Part shown: in pieces, positions 24,733-33,344 of the stretch
How the letters are laid out: each line of letters opens with the position of its first letter
Numbering within the stretch: position 1 is the stretch's first letter
Assembly: GCA_937922015.1 (NCBI GenBank)
Contig: CAKZVB010000054.1
Coordinates: 1-35,422 of the forward strand
DNA from: an uncultured Granulosicoccaceae bacterium
GTDB taxonomy: Bacteria > Pseudomonadota > Gammaproteobacteria > Granulosicoccales > Granulosicoccaceae
Length of the DNA: 35,422 bases
Direction: 5' to 3'
Made by a program: the position numbers and the translations under genes
Notes under the pieces: generated by a model
Told to the model about the DNA's origin: nothing
Seen by the model: only the letters and a program-made list of their open reading frames with translations
Databases searched by the model: none

Positions 24733-26202
24733 ATGAACGGTTCGGTTTTGAATGATGGCAGGTTTAAAGTGCGCCATGAGGGTATGCGCATTGGTGGTGA
24801 GAAGGTTTTCACTGAAAAAGTCATCGACGTTGTTTATCCCTACACTGAAGAAACTATTGGCACGGTGCCAGCCGGTGATGCCACACACGCGGCACGTGCT
24901 TTCGAGATTGCCGCCAACTATAAGTCGACACTAACTCGCTACGAACGCCAGAAAATTCTGTTAAGAACGGCAGAGCTCATTGGTGAACGCCGTGACGAGC
25001 TCGCGTATTGGCTTACCCTTGAACTGGGCATCAGTCAGCAACACGCATTGTATGAAGCGGGCAGAGCATGCGACGTTTTTACTTTTGCAGGCCAGATGGC
25101 GATTGTCGATGACGGGCAGATTTTTTCCTGCGACCTGACACCGCATGGCAAGGCGCGCAAGATCTATACGAAACGCGAGCCGGTACGCACCATCTCTGCG
25201 ATTACTCCGTTTAATCACCCGCTGAACATGGTCAGCCATAAAATTGCACCGTCAATTGCCACTAATAATTGCCTGGTGTGTAAGCCCACAGAACTGACAC
25301 CACTAACCGCCATAGCGCTTGCAGATATTCTATATGAAGCCGGTTTACCACCGGAGATGTTTCAGGTAGTGACTGGCTTGCCACAGGATATTGGCGATGA
25401 AATGGTTACCAATGAAAATATAGATATCATTACGTTTACCGGTGGTGTGCCTGTAGGCAAGTTAATCGCCGCTAAAGCGGGCTACAGAAGAACCGCTCTG
25501 GAACTTGGCGGTAACGATCCGCTCATTGTACTCAATGACCTGAACGATGAAGACCTTGAAAAAGCAGCTACCATTGCCGTCGCTGGTGCGACTGGTAACT
25601 CCGGTCAACGTTGTACAGCGGTTAAACGCATTCTGGTGCAGGAGTCGGTGGCCGATAAATTTGTACCAATGGTACTTGCAAAGGCAAAGGCATTAAAATT
25701 CGGTGATCCGATGGACCCGGAGACGCAGCTGGGCTGTGTTATCAGCGCCAAAGCCGCTGAGCTCTTCGAGCAGCGTGTCTTTGATGCTGAAAAGCAGGGG
25801 GCAAAAATCTTGTACCACCCCGAGCGCAAAGGAGCATTGTTACCGCCTATTGTCGTTGATCATGTGCCACATGACACCGAGCTGGTGATGGAGGAAACCT
25901 TTGGTCCCATCGTGCCGATTGTGCGTGTCCCTGATGATGATGAGCAAGTGATGGCCATTTCAAACAGTACCCAGTTCGGGCTGTCATCCGGTGTCTGTAC
26001 CAATAACCTGCATCGCGCCATGGCTTTTATCGAAGGCCTCGATGTCGGCACTTGTAACATCTGGGAGCAACCGGGCTATCGCATCGAGATGTCCCCTTTT
26101 GGTGGTGTCAAAGACAGCGGTAATGCAGTTAAGGAGGGCGTGCTTGAAGCCATGAAATTCTTCACGGTGGTAAAAACCTATTCCCTGCCGTGGCCTTCGT
26201 AA
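24733..26202 (+). CDS. phnY: Phosphonoacetaldehyde dehydrogenase
   Basis: Aldehyde dehydrogenase oxidising phosphonoacetaldehyde to phosphonoacetate with NAD, the step between PhnW and PhnA. The 489 residues carry ALDH essentials: Asn161 in TPFNHP, Glu257 in ALELGGNDP and catalytic Cys294 in [10 protein letters not shown]. Arg111 and His162 sit where Arg108 and His159, the phosphonate-binding residues as I recall them, lie in the S. meliloti enzyme; Cys294 versus Cys291 shows the same shift of three. This supports PhnY over a generic succinate-semialdehyde-type enzyme. The ATG is two bases after the phnA stop, and the next gene begins 19 bases on, so one operon is expected. Confidence 0.93.
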   Translation: MNGSVLNDGRFKVRHEGMRIGGEKVFTEKVIDVVYPYTEETIGTVPAGDATHAARAFEIAANYKSTLTRYERQKILLRTAELIGERRDELAYWLTLELGISQQHALYEAGRACDVFTFAGQMAIVDDGQIFSCDLTPHGKARKIYTKREPVRTISAITPFNHPLNMVSHKIAPSIATNNCLVCKPTELTPLTAIALADILYEAGLPPEMFQVVTGLPQDIGDEMVTNENIDIITFTGGVPVGKLIAAKAGYRRTALELGGNDPLIVLNDLNDEDLEKAATIAVAGATGNSGQRCTAVKRILVQESVADKFVPMVLAKAKALKFGDPMDPETQLGCVISAKAAELFEQRVFDAEKQGAKILYHPERKGALLPPIVVDHVPHDTELVMEETFGPIVPIVRVPDDDEQVMAISNSTQFGLSSGVCTNNLHRAMAFIEGLDVGTCNIWEQPGYRIEMSPFGGVKDSGNAVKEGVLEAMKFFTVVKTYSLPWPS

Positions 26203-26221
26203 GGTCGCAGGGGCTTAGTCA

Positions 26222-27595
26222 GTGACGCTCACACACACCGAGGGGGAATCGAATACATCTTCGGTGCGTGCGCAGTGGCTGCAAAAATCAAACAGTCCGA
26301 AATCGGCACCGCTGTTGTCACGGGATGCAGATGTGTTTCTGCATCAAAGCCTGTCAAGTCCCTGTGTGTCGAGTATTGCCAAAGCACAGGGTAGCTGGAT
26401 AGAAGATCATGACGGCAAGCGATACCTTGATTTTCACGGTAACTCCGTTCACCACATCGGCTATGGTCACCCGCGACTGGTCTCGGCAATAAAGGCCCAG
26501 CTGGACGACTTATCCTTTGCACCGCGTCGTTTTACCTGCGATCCGGCAGTTGAACTGGCAGAAAAGTTAACATCGATATCGCCGGGAGATTTAGACAAGG
26601 TACTCTTCACTACCGGAGGCTCGGATGCCAATGAGGTAGCCCTTAAAATAGCGCGTGCAGCCACCGGCAGATTTAAAACGGTTTCTTTTTGGGATGCCTT
26701 TCATGGCGCCGGGTTTGGTGCCGCCAGTGTCGGTGGAGAAGCCACTTTCCGTTCACATATCGCCGGACCACTGCTGCCCGGTGCCGAGCACGTAGCGCCA
26801 TTCAACTGTTATCGTTGCGCTTATAACCACGTCAGCCCGGACACCTGTGGACTGGCCTGTGCAAAGATGGTCGAGTATGTTCTTGACCGTGAAGGTGATG
26901 TAGCGGCCGTAATCGCCGAGCCTATGCGTGCGGTACCGGTGGTGCCGCCGGTCGGTTTTTGGCAGGCGGTGCGCAGTGCCTGCGATAAACATGGTGCGTT
27001 GTTGATTATGGATGAAATCCCCACCGGTCTTGGCAAGACCGGTCGCATGTTCGCCTTTGAGCACGATGAAATCGTGCCGGATATCGTCACTATCGGCAAG
27101 TCACTGGGCGGTGGCATTCTGCCAATAGCTGCTGTTGTCGCCCGGCGTGATCTCGATGTATGCGGTGACTTTGCTATTGGTCACTATACACACGAAAAAA
27201 ATCCCGTAACCAGCAGAGCTGCATTAACCACAATTCAGATAATAGAGGATGAAGAGCTGGTGACACGCGCAGCGCGTCTGGGTAAATACGCGATGGACAG
27301 GTTGCGCGAATCACTTAAACATTGTGCCATCGTCGGTGATATCCGCGGGCGTGGAGTGCTGTTCGGTATTGAAATAGTAAAAGATCGCGAACAAAAAACC
27401 GCGGCTAATGATCTGGCGGAAAATATTTACTATCGGTGCCTGGATGACGGTCTGAGTTTTAAAATTTCACAAGGCTGTGTATTGACGCTGTCACCACCGA
27501 TGACAATTTCAGAACAAGACCTCGACACGGCACTGAACATAGTTGAAGCCGCAGTACTCAACGCAGAGAAACTGTATAGCGGCAACGATTCATGA
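26222..27595 (+). CDS. pbfA: Class III PLP enzyme, probable (R)-1-hydroxy-2-aminoethylphosphonate ammonia-lyase (PbfA)
   Basis: A 457-residue class III aminotransferase-fold protein. PLP-binding residues are seen: Asp264 in IMDEIPTG and the Schiff-base Lys293 in TIGKSLGGG, plus TTGGSDANEVALK (130-142). Class III members in phnWAY clusters have been shown to be PbfA, which eliminates ammonia from (R)-1-hydroxy-AEP to give phosphonoacetaldehyde, the substrate of PhnY next door. A plain transaminase for AEP is less likely because phnW is also present. The start is GTG with AGGGG about 10 bases upstream, and the stop overlaps the next start as ATGA. The assignment rests on context and family; the residues that set substrate choice were not checked. 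Confidence 0.78.
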   Translation: MTLTHTEGESNTSSVRAQWLQKSNSPKSAPLLSRDADVFLHQSLSSPCVSSIAKAQGSWIEDHDGKRYLDFHGNSVHHIGYGHPRLVSAIKAQLDDLSFAPRRFTCDPAVELAEKLTSISPGDLDKVLFTTGGSDANEVALKIARAATGRFKTVSFWDAFHGAGFGAASVGGEATFRSHIAGPLLPGAEHVAPFNCYRCAYNHVSPDTCGLACAKMVEYVLDREGDVAAVIAEPMRAVPVVPPVGFWQAVRSACDKHGALLIMDEIPTGLGKTGRMFAFEHDEIVPDIVTIGKSLGGGILPIAAVVARRDLDVCGDFAIGHYTHEKNPVTSRAALTTIQIIEDEELVTRAARLGKYAMDRLRESLKHCAIVGDIRGRGVLFGIEIVKDREQKTAANDLAENIYYRCLDDGLSFKISQGCVLTLSPPMTISEQDLDTALNIVEAAVLNAEKLYSGNDS

Positions 27596-28602
27596 AGATA
27601 GTCAGAACAGACGCCGAACTGCAGACTCCCGGTATTGATCAGGCCTTGCTCGCCATGGGTCATGATCTGGTTTTGCTGCCTGATGGCGTTGACAGTAACA
27701 CTTTGATCGATGCTGTGGCTGAGGCCGATCTGTTATTGATGTGTTATACCCCTGTCACTCGGGGTGTGATTGAAAGCGCCAGAAAATTAAAAGGTATCGT
27801 CAAGTACGGCGTGGGCATTGATGCGATCGACATTGAGGCTGCAAAGGAACACGGAATCGTGGTGGTCAATGTCCCCGGGTATGCAGAAGAGACCGTCGCT
27901 GAAGGGGCATTCACTATGCTGATCGCTCTGGCAAAAAAACTGATCCCGCTCGATCAGCACATGAAAGCGCACGGATGGGCCTGGCCTGAACATCAATGGA
28001 TGGCCTCTGATATCGCAGGCAGGACGGTTGGGCTTATCGGTTTTGGCAAAATAGGCAAGAGCATGGCACGCATGGCAGGTTACGGTTTCCGTGCCAGAGT
28101 GATCGCCTATAGCCCGGACAACAGCGCTGATGAAATGGCGGCTCTGGGTGTAGAGAAGGTTGACGATCTGTCAGACCTGATGAGTGCCAGTGATTTTGTC
28201 TCGGTGCATTGCGTGCTCAATCCACAAACCCACCACCTGATCGGCGAGCGTGAGCTTCGCCAAATGAAGCCCGGCGCGTTTTTAATTAATGTATCGCGTG
28301 GTGCTATCGTCGATGAGGCGGCGTTGGTTGATGTGTTGAATCAGGGATTGATAGCCGGTGCCGGGTTAGATGTGTTTAGCAATGAACCACTGAATCTACA
28401 CGATCACCCGATGAAGAACCTGTACAGTCACCCCAACGTTATCCTGTCACCGCATCTGACTTTCTATACAAAGGAAGCGATGCAGCGGCTTGAAGCGGAA
28501 ACCCTCGAAAGATGTAATGAAGTACTGGAGGGAAAACCGGTCACGATTAAATCCACTGATGCCCGGCTGGCGGGGCAAAACCCATTGGCGCAGTACTTGT
28601 GA
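27592..28602 (+). CDS. D-2-hydroxyacid dehydrogenase family protein
   Basis: NAD(P)-dependent 2-hydroxyacid dehydrogenase, 336 residues. The Rossmann motif is GLIGFGKIGKS (147-157). The catalytic triad is Arg236 in NVSRGAIVDEAAL, Glu265 in FSNEPL and His288 in LSPHLTFYT. Substrate-binding YGVGIDAIDI (72-81) is typical. After strand 2 the sequence is AYSPDNS, lacking the Asp expected of strictly NAD-dependent members, so NADP use is possible. The start overlaps the stop of the PbfA-like gene (ATGA), so the two are translationally coupled. No step of the known AEP route needs it. It might act on a phosphono-2-ketoacid or another 2-keto acid, which is speculation. It is not close to phosphite dehydrogenase PtxD by my reading, although the length is the same. 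Confidence 0.85.
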   Translation: MKIVRTDAELQTPGIDQALLAMGHDLVLLPDGVDSNTLIDAVAEADLLLMCYTPVTRGVIESARKLKGIVKYGVGIDAIDIEAAKEHGIVVVNVPGYAEETVAEGAFTMLIALAKKLIPLDQHMKAHGWAWPEHQWMASDIAGRTVGLIGFGKIGKSMARMAGYGFRARVIAYSPDNSADEMAALGVEKVDDLSDLMSASDFVSVHCVLNPQTHHLIGERELRQMKPGAFLINVSRGAIVDEAALVDVLNQGLIAGAGLDVFSNEPLNLHDHPMKNLYSHPNVILSPHLTFYTKEAMQRLEAETLERCNEVLEGKPVTIKSTDARLAGQNPLAQYL

Positions 28603-28672
28603 CCGGCAACGTGTCCGGAAATGATTTATCTACGGTGGTACTACTGGCGATATTGCCTGTTGCGAACAGCCG

Positions 28673-30352
28673 GTGCAAGGCATGACACTGCTCACTTTTT
28701 TTGTGCAGTTGGCAGGTGCAACAATGTTGTTGCTTTTTGCGGTGCGGATGGTGCGCACGGGTATAGAGCGGGTGTTCGGTGCGTCGTTCCGACGCTATGT
28801 GACTAATACAGGCAATACAGTCACGGCCGCAACTACAGGGTTATTTCTTGCGATTGTGCTGCAAAGCTCTGCAGCGGTAGCGTTACTGGTGGCAGGGTTT
28901 GCGGGGGCAGGGTCGCTTGAGTTTGTGACCGGGGTTGCCATTATTCTGGGTGCTGATCTGGGATCGGCGTTGCTTATTCAGGTGCTGTCCTTTGATCTTG
29001 AGTGGCTGACACCGGCGCTGCTTGCCATCGGGGGAGGCCTCTATATTAAATCCGATCAACAGAAACTCCGGCAGACCGGAAGAATAATTCTTGGCATCGC
29101 CTTTATATTAGTGTCACTGCGATTTCTGCGCGAGACCATGATCCCGATTCGAGAGAGTGATTTTCTGCCCTCAGTGGCGGCTTATCTTTCAAATGACCAC
29201 CTGACTGCCTTTATCGCCGGTGCAATTCTGACGTTTATTATGCATTCATCAGTTGCTGCCATATTGATGTGCGTTACTTTTGTGTCCGTAGGTGCATTGC
29301 CATTAAGTGCGACGATTGCACTGGTTCTCGGTGCAAATCTGGGTTCAGCATTGATCCCGGTCTGGCTTAGCAGGGGCATGAAAAACGAGGCGCGTCGTCT
29401 GCCACTGGCCAATCTGCTGATACGCGGTGCAGCAGCTATTGTGGCGTTGTTTGTTGTTACCCGGCTGCCAATGCCGCAATGGGTGCTTTCCTGGGGGGAT
29501 GCTCAGGCCTTGATTATTGTGCATATATTATTTAACTGCACACTGATGTTAGCGTTGCCGGTATGTGGCTTGTTAAACAAGCCACTGTCATCAATGTTAC
29601 CGGAGGTGGTAAATATAGAACAGGATAACCCGGTGCTGCGAACGGCCCTGGATGCCAGTGTAACAGGCAAACCGCAACAGGCGATCGCCTGCCTGCGGCG
29701 TGAAGTGCTGAGAATGGCGCAGCTGGTCGAGAATATGGTTACACCGGTCATGCAGCTCTATGACGAATTCGATTTATCCCGCATGCGCGCCCTGCGAGAT
29801 CAGGACGCCAAAGTTAACCTGGCTCTTAACGATATAAAACGCTATGTAGCCTCCATACCCGATAACTCGATGTCAGATGAACAGCGCAACCAGACACGGG
29901 AGCTCACCGAATACGCTATCGCACTTGAGACAGCCGGGGATATTGTCGGTAAGCAACTACTCACTCTGGCGCAGGAGAAATCCGAAGACGGGGTGCGTCT
30001 GTCCAGAGAGGGCAGCGAAGAGCTTGCCGTCATGCACGACAGCCTGTTGTCGAATCTGACTTTGGCAATGAATCTATTGGTGTCAGATGATCTTGATAGC
30101 GCACGGTTATTATTAGAACAAAAGGCAGAGATGGTACGACTTGAACGCACGAGTCGTAAAAAGCATTTGAAGCGCCTGAGTGACGGATCGGCGGTTAGCT
30201 TTGACTCCAGCAACATACATCTCGAAACACTGCGATCACTGAATGAATTCAACAGCCGTGTAGCGACATTGGCCTATCCGATACTTTACCGGGGTGGACA
30301 GTTGCTGGAAACACGCTTGATTGAGAATCTTGATGACGCAAACACCAGCTAA
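28673..30352 (+). CDS. Na/Pi cotransporter family protein with PhoU-like tail
   Basis: A 559-residue inner-membrane protein of the NptA/YjbB type. Residues 1-310 hold about eight hydrophobic segments with two inverted Na_Pi_cotrans repeats, each bearing a Q/H-S-S motif: LQSSAAVALLVAGFAGAGSL (near 63-82) and MHSSVAAILMCVTFVSVGAL (near 189-208). Residues about 340-550 are a helical PhoU-like cytoplasmic domain. The start may be GTG at 28673 or ATG at 28682. E. coli YjbB of this family exports phosphate. In a cluster that frees Pi from phosphonates an exporter or Pi-balancing role is attractive, but direction cannot be read from sequence. It lies 70 bases after the dehydrogenase gene and 107 before phnW. 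Confidence 0.87.
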   Translation: MQGMTLLTFFVQLAGATMLLLFAVRMVRTGIERVFGASFRRYVTNTGNTVTAATTGLFLAIVLQSSAAVALLVAGFAGAGSLEFVTGVAIILGADLGSALLIQVLSFDLEWLTPALLAIGGGLYIKSDQQKLRQTGRIILGIAFILVSLRFLRETMIPIRESDFLPSVAAYLSNDHLTAFIAGAILTFIMHSSVAAILMCVTFVSVGALPLSATIALVLGANLGSALIPVWLSRGMKNEARRLPLANLLIRGAAAIVALFVVTRLPMPQWVLSWGDAQALIIVHILFNCTLMLALPVCGLLNKPLSSMLPEVVNIEQDNPVLRTALDASVTGKPQQAIACLRREVLRMAQLVENMVTPVMQLYDEFDLSRMRALRDQDAKVNLALNDIKRYVASIPDNSMSDEQRNQTRELTEYAIALETAGDIVGKQLLTLAQEKSEDGVRLSREGSEELAVMHDSLLSNLTLAMNLLVSDDLDSARLLLEQKAEMVRLERTSRKKHLKRLSDGSAVSFDSSNIHLETLRSLNEFNSRVATLAYPILYRGGQLLETRLIENLDDANTS

Positions 30353-30459
30353 CAAACAGCACCGATTAATCTGCAGCATCTTGAAAACTGTACGTATTTG
30401 GTGACGATTTGCAAAGTAGATGATGAATCAAAGTTAGAGTTGAACACGAGGCCGGGTTA

Positions 30460-31656
30460 ATGACCAACGAAAACGATACAAGTAGCCAGATACAGGCGCC
30501 GATTCCCGGTGAACCCTGGTTGCTCACTCCAGGTCCTCTGACTACCGCAGCAAGTGTTAAGCAGGCCATGCTAAGGGACTGGGGTTCCTGGGACGAAGAG
30601 TTCCGGTCCATGACTAAACAGTTGCGTCGCGAGTTGCTGGCGATGATGCAAGACACGCGCAATGAATATGAGTGCGTGCCGATTCAGGGCAGTGGCACCT
30701 TTGTTGTCGAGGCGATGCTTGGCACGCTGTTACCCCGCAACAGTAGAACACTGGTGTTGGTCAATGGAGCCTATGGGCAGCGTATGGCCGGCACACTCAA
30801 ACGAATTGGCAGGGACCATGTGGTGATAGATAAAGGAGATTATCTGCCGCCGCGTGGCGCTGATGTGCAAGCTGCCCTGAGTGCCGATGCGAATATCAGC
30901 CATGTAGTGGTGGTGCACTGTGAAACCAGCTCCGGAATTCTCAATCCCATAGAAGAAATTTCCGAAGTGGTCTACGCCGCAGGTCGCAAGCTGCTAATTG
31001 ACTCCATGAGTGGTTTCGGTGCGTTGCCACTGACAGCAGACAGTCTTCAGTTTGAAGCCATTGTCTCTTCCGCTAACAAGTGCATTGAAGGTGTTCCGGG
31101 TTTTGGTTTCGTTCTGGTGCGTCGCAGCGAATTGGAGCAGGCAGAGGGCTGCTGTCACTCTTTGAGTCTCGATATCTATGAGCAGTGGGTGCAAATGGAA
31201 AAAACCGGACAATGGCGCTATACCCCTCCGACTCACGTGGTGGCGGCATTTATTGAAGCGTTGAGGCTGCATCGCCAGGCCGGTGGAGTCAGCGCCCGGT
31301 TGCAGCGCTATACAAACAATCGAGATGTCCTGGTTGCCGGTATGCAGTCACTCGGTTTTGAAACATTACTTAGTGATCGCTGGTTATCACCGATTATCGT
31401 GACTTTCTTTAATCCGGCTGACAAGGAATTTGAGTTTGAGCGTTTTTATGCGCTCATGAAAGCGAAGGGTTTTATTATTTATCCGGGTAAGCTGACTGTG
31501 GTAGACAGTTTTCGAATTGGTTGTATCGGACAACTGGATGCCGGAGTGATGCAGAGTGTGGTGAAGGCTGCAGGGCTATGCTTAGCTGAAATGGGGGTGA
31601 CTAGTGCACAGCCACCCAGTGCAGCCCATGAAGAGCGTTTGAAAATTGCCGGCTGA
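30460..31656 (+). CDS. phnW: 2-aminoethylphosphonate:pyruvate aminotransferase
   Basis: PLP enzyme moving the amino group of 2-aminoethylphosphonate (AEP) to pyruvate, giving phosphonoacetaldehyde and L-alanine; first step of AEP use. The 398-residue length includes a short N-terminal extension and a polar C-terminal tail beyond the family norm (about 365). Hallmarks are [20 protein letters not shown] (21-40), [18 protein letters not shown] (76-85), [11 protein letters not shown] (153-163), Asp181 in [11 protein letters not shown] and the PLP Lys207 in [25 protein letters not shown] near the C terminus has the Arg expected to bind the phosphonate. Ribosome site GAGGCCGGG precedes ATG. The presence of PhnY and PhnA, with no PhnX in view, sends the product to phosphonoacetate. 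Confidence 0.95.
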   Translation: MTNENDTSSQIQAPIPGEPWLLTPGPLTTAASVKQAMLRDWGSWDEEFRSMTKQLRRELLAMMQDTRNEYECVPIQGSGTFVVEAMLGTLLPRNSRTLVLVNGAYGQRMAGTLKRIGRDHVVIDKGDYLPPRGADVQAALSADANISHVVVVHCETSSGILNPIEEISEVVYAAGRKLLIDSMSGFGALPLTADSLQFEAIVSSANKCIEGVPGFGFVLVRRSELEQAEGCCHSLSLDIYEQWVQMEKTGQWRYTPPTHVVAAFIEALRLHRQAGGVSARLQRYTNNRDVLVAGMQSLGFETLLSDRWLSPIIVTFFNPADKEFEFERFYALMKAKGFIIYPGKLTVVDSFRIGCIGQLDAGVMQSVVKAAGLCLAEMGVTSAQPPSAAHEERLKIAG

Positions 31657-31677
31657 TATAGATCTTTATACTACTGA

Positions 31678-33282
31678 ATGACCAACGTGACTCAAAATAA
31701 CTCTACGCAAAAAAAGAACATACTGTTGATCACGGCTGATCAATGGCGTGGTGATTGTCTGTCGGCGGCGTCGCACCCTTTAGTGGCAACGCCGAATCTG
31801 GATAAGCTAGCCAGACGTGGTGTGCGCTTTGAACGCCACTATGCCGGCGCCGCTCCGTGTTCACCGGCACGTGCCTGTCTCTATACGGGTTTGTATCAGA
31901 TGAATAACCGTGTCTGCATGAACGGATCACCGCTGGATGCCAGACATGACACACTGGCCCTGGCGTTTCGCAGGTACGGCTATGATCCGACGTTATTCGG
32001 TTATACCGATCAGGCAGCAGACCCCAGAGGCCTGCCACCACAAGACCCGCGACTGACCACCTACGAAGGATTGTTACCGGGTTTCAACTGGCGGGTTGGC
32101 TTGTCCGATGAGCAGCTGACCTGGTTATCCTGGTTGCAGAGGCAAGGCTATCAGAACGCGATGGACATCGCATCGCCCGGCATTCACATGCCCGATGGCA
32201 AACCCGATGATCCACCTGGCGGCAACGCCCCTCTGTATAGTGCAGAGCATACGGAAACGGCGTTTCTCGTTGATGAGTTTGAGCGCTGGCTGGCTGAACA
32301 AAAGACAGCGAAAAGAAAAGCGCAACACAATATGGCCGGTGGAGGACTCGCGCATGCCTGGTTTGCACACCTGAGTTTTTTGCGACCGCATCCGCCTTTT
32401 ACCGTGCCAGCGCCATACAACTCGATGTTCAATGCCGGCGACGTCGGTGCGTTTGCCGGTAGCAATGATGTAGAAAAAGAAGCAGCCGTGCATCCGTTAA
32501 TGGAATACCTTTTCTCCAAAGTAGCGAAGTCAGGATTCATACCGGGAGCCAGCGGTCTGGTGCGGGACTGGCAGCAATCAGACTTGAAAACCATAGCGGC
32601 TATCTACTACGGAATGGTGGCAGAGGTTGATGCGCAGATAGGTGTGGTGCTTAATGCGCTTGAGTCTTATGGCTATCTGGATGACACCATTGTTGTTTTT
32701 ACGTCTGACCACGGCGAGCAACTCGGTGATCATTGTCTGTTGGGAAAATATGGTTTTTATGATCAAAGTTTTCACGTGCCATTGATCATTGCCGACCCCT
32801 CACGATCAGCAGGCCATGGACAGAGTATTGCCAATTTCACCGAAGCAGTTGATGTAATGCCGACGATGATCGATCTGGCCGGTGGCATTGTACCCGACCA
32901 TCTGGACGGGCGTTCACTGCTTGGTGCTGTGGAGGCAGGAAAGCTGGAAAACTGGCGTCAATCGGCTCATTGGGAATATGACTTCCGGGATGTCTCTTCA
33001 AATGACGCAGAGCAGTATTTCGGATTACCCAGCCAGTTGTGCAATCTAAGTGTGTTGCGTGGTGAACGTTACAAATATGTGCACTGTGCGGGTTTGCCGC
33101 CGTTGTTGTTTGATCTGCAGGAAGCTCCGGATGAGAGTATAAATGTGGTGGATGACCCTGCTTACGCTGCGGTCAGAATCGCCTGTAGTGAAGAACTGCT
33201 GTGCTGGCGTGCCGAACATCTGGATCAGTCGCTGGCGCTGTCGAAACTCAGTCCTGTTGGTGAGAAGCGAAAACCGCCTTAG
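31678..33282 (+). CDS. Phosphonate monoester hydrolase / phosphodiesterase (formylglycine type)
   Basis: A 534-residue sulfatase-fold enzyme closely resembling the phosphonate monoester hydrolases of Rhizobium and Burkholderia. It has NILLITADQWRGDCL (14-28) with metal ligand Asp21 and the sulfatase motif C61-S-P-A-R65, whose Cys is normally converted to formylglycine. LRPHPPF, Asp344-His345 in TSDHGEQLGDH and Lys357 follow; the Asp-His to Lys spacing equals that I recall for the Rhizobium enzyme. HWEYDFRDV and ERYKYVHCAGLPPLLFDL are also family blocks. No signal peptide is seen, so it should act in the cytoplasm. It begins 21 bases after phnW. In this context it may split alkyl or glyceryl esters of AEP to free AEP for PhnW (inference). 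A formylglycine-generating enzyme gene is not in the window. Confidence 0.88.
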   Translation: MTNVTQNNSTQKKNILLITADQWRGDCLSAASHPLVATPNLDKLARRGVRFERHYAGAAPCSPARACLYTGLYQMNNRVCMNGSPLDARHDTLALAFRRYGYDPTLFGYTDQAADPRGLPPQDPRLTTYEGLLPGFNWRVGLSDEQLTWLSWLQRQGYQNAMDIASPGIHMPDGKPDDPPGGNAPLYSAEHTETAFLVDEFERWLAEQKTAKRKAQHNMAGGGLAHAWFAHLSFLRPHPPFTVPAPYNSMFNAGDVGAFAGSNDVEKEAAVHPLMEYLFSKVAKSGFIPGASGLVRDWQQSDLKTIAAIYYGMVAEVDAQIGVVLNALESYGYLDDTIVVFTSDHGEQLGDHCLLGKYGFYDQSFHVPLIIADPSRSAGHGQSIANFTEAVDVMPTMIDLAGGIVPDHLDGRSLLGAVEAGKLENWRQSAHWEYDFRDVSSNDAEQYFGLPSQLCNLSVLRGERYKYVHCAGLPPLLFDLQEAPDESINVVDDPAYAAVRIACSEELLCWRAEHLDQSLALSKLSPVGEKRKPP

Positions 33283-33344
33283 GCGCATTGCTGGTATCCA
33301 ATTTAAATTAAATATATAAGCGCACTATTAAAGAGAACAACTCG

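Noticed and set aside
27592-28602. Phosphite dehydrogenase PtxD
   Set aside because: The length is equal and the family the same, but the sequence blocks I recall for PtxD do not match; left as an unassigned 2-hydroxyacid dehydrogenase.
28621-28806. Small plus-strand gene overlapping the Na/Pi transporter start
   Set aside because: Overlaps the transporter in another frame and its translation has no family resemblance.
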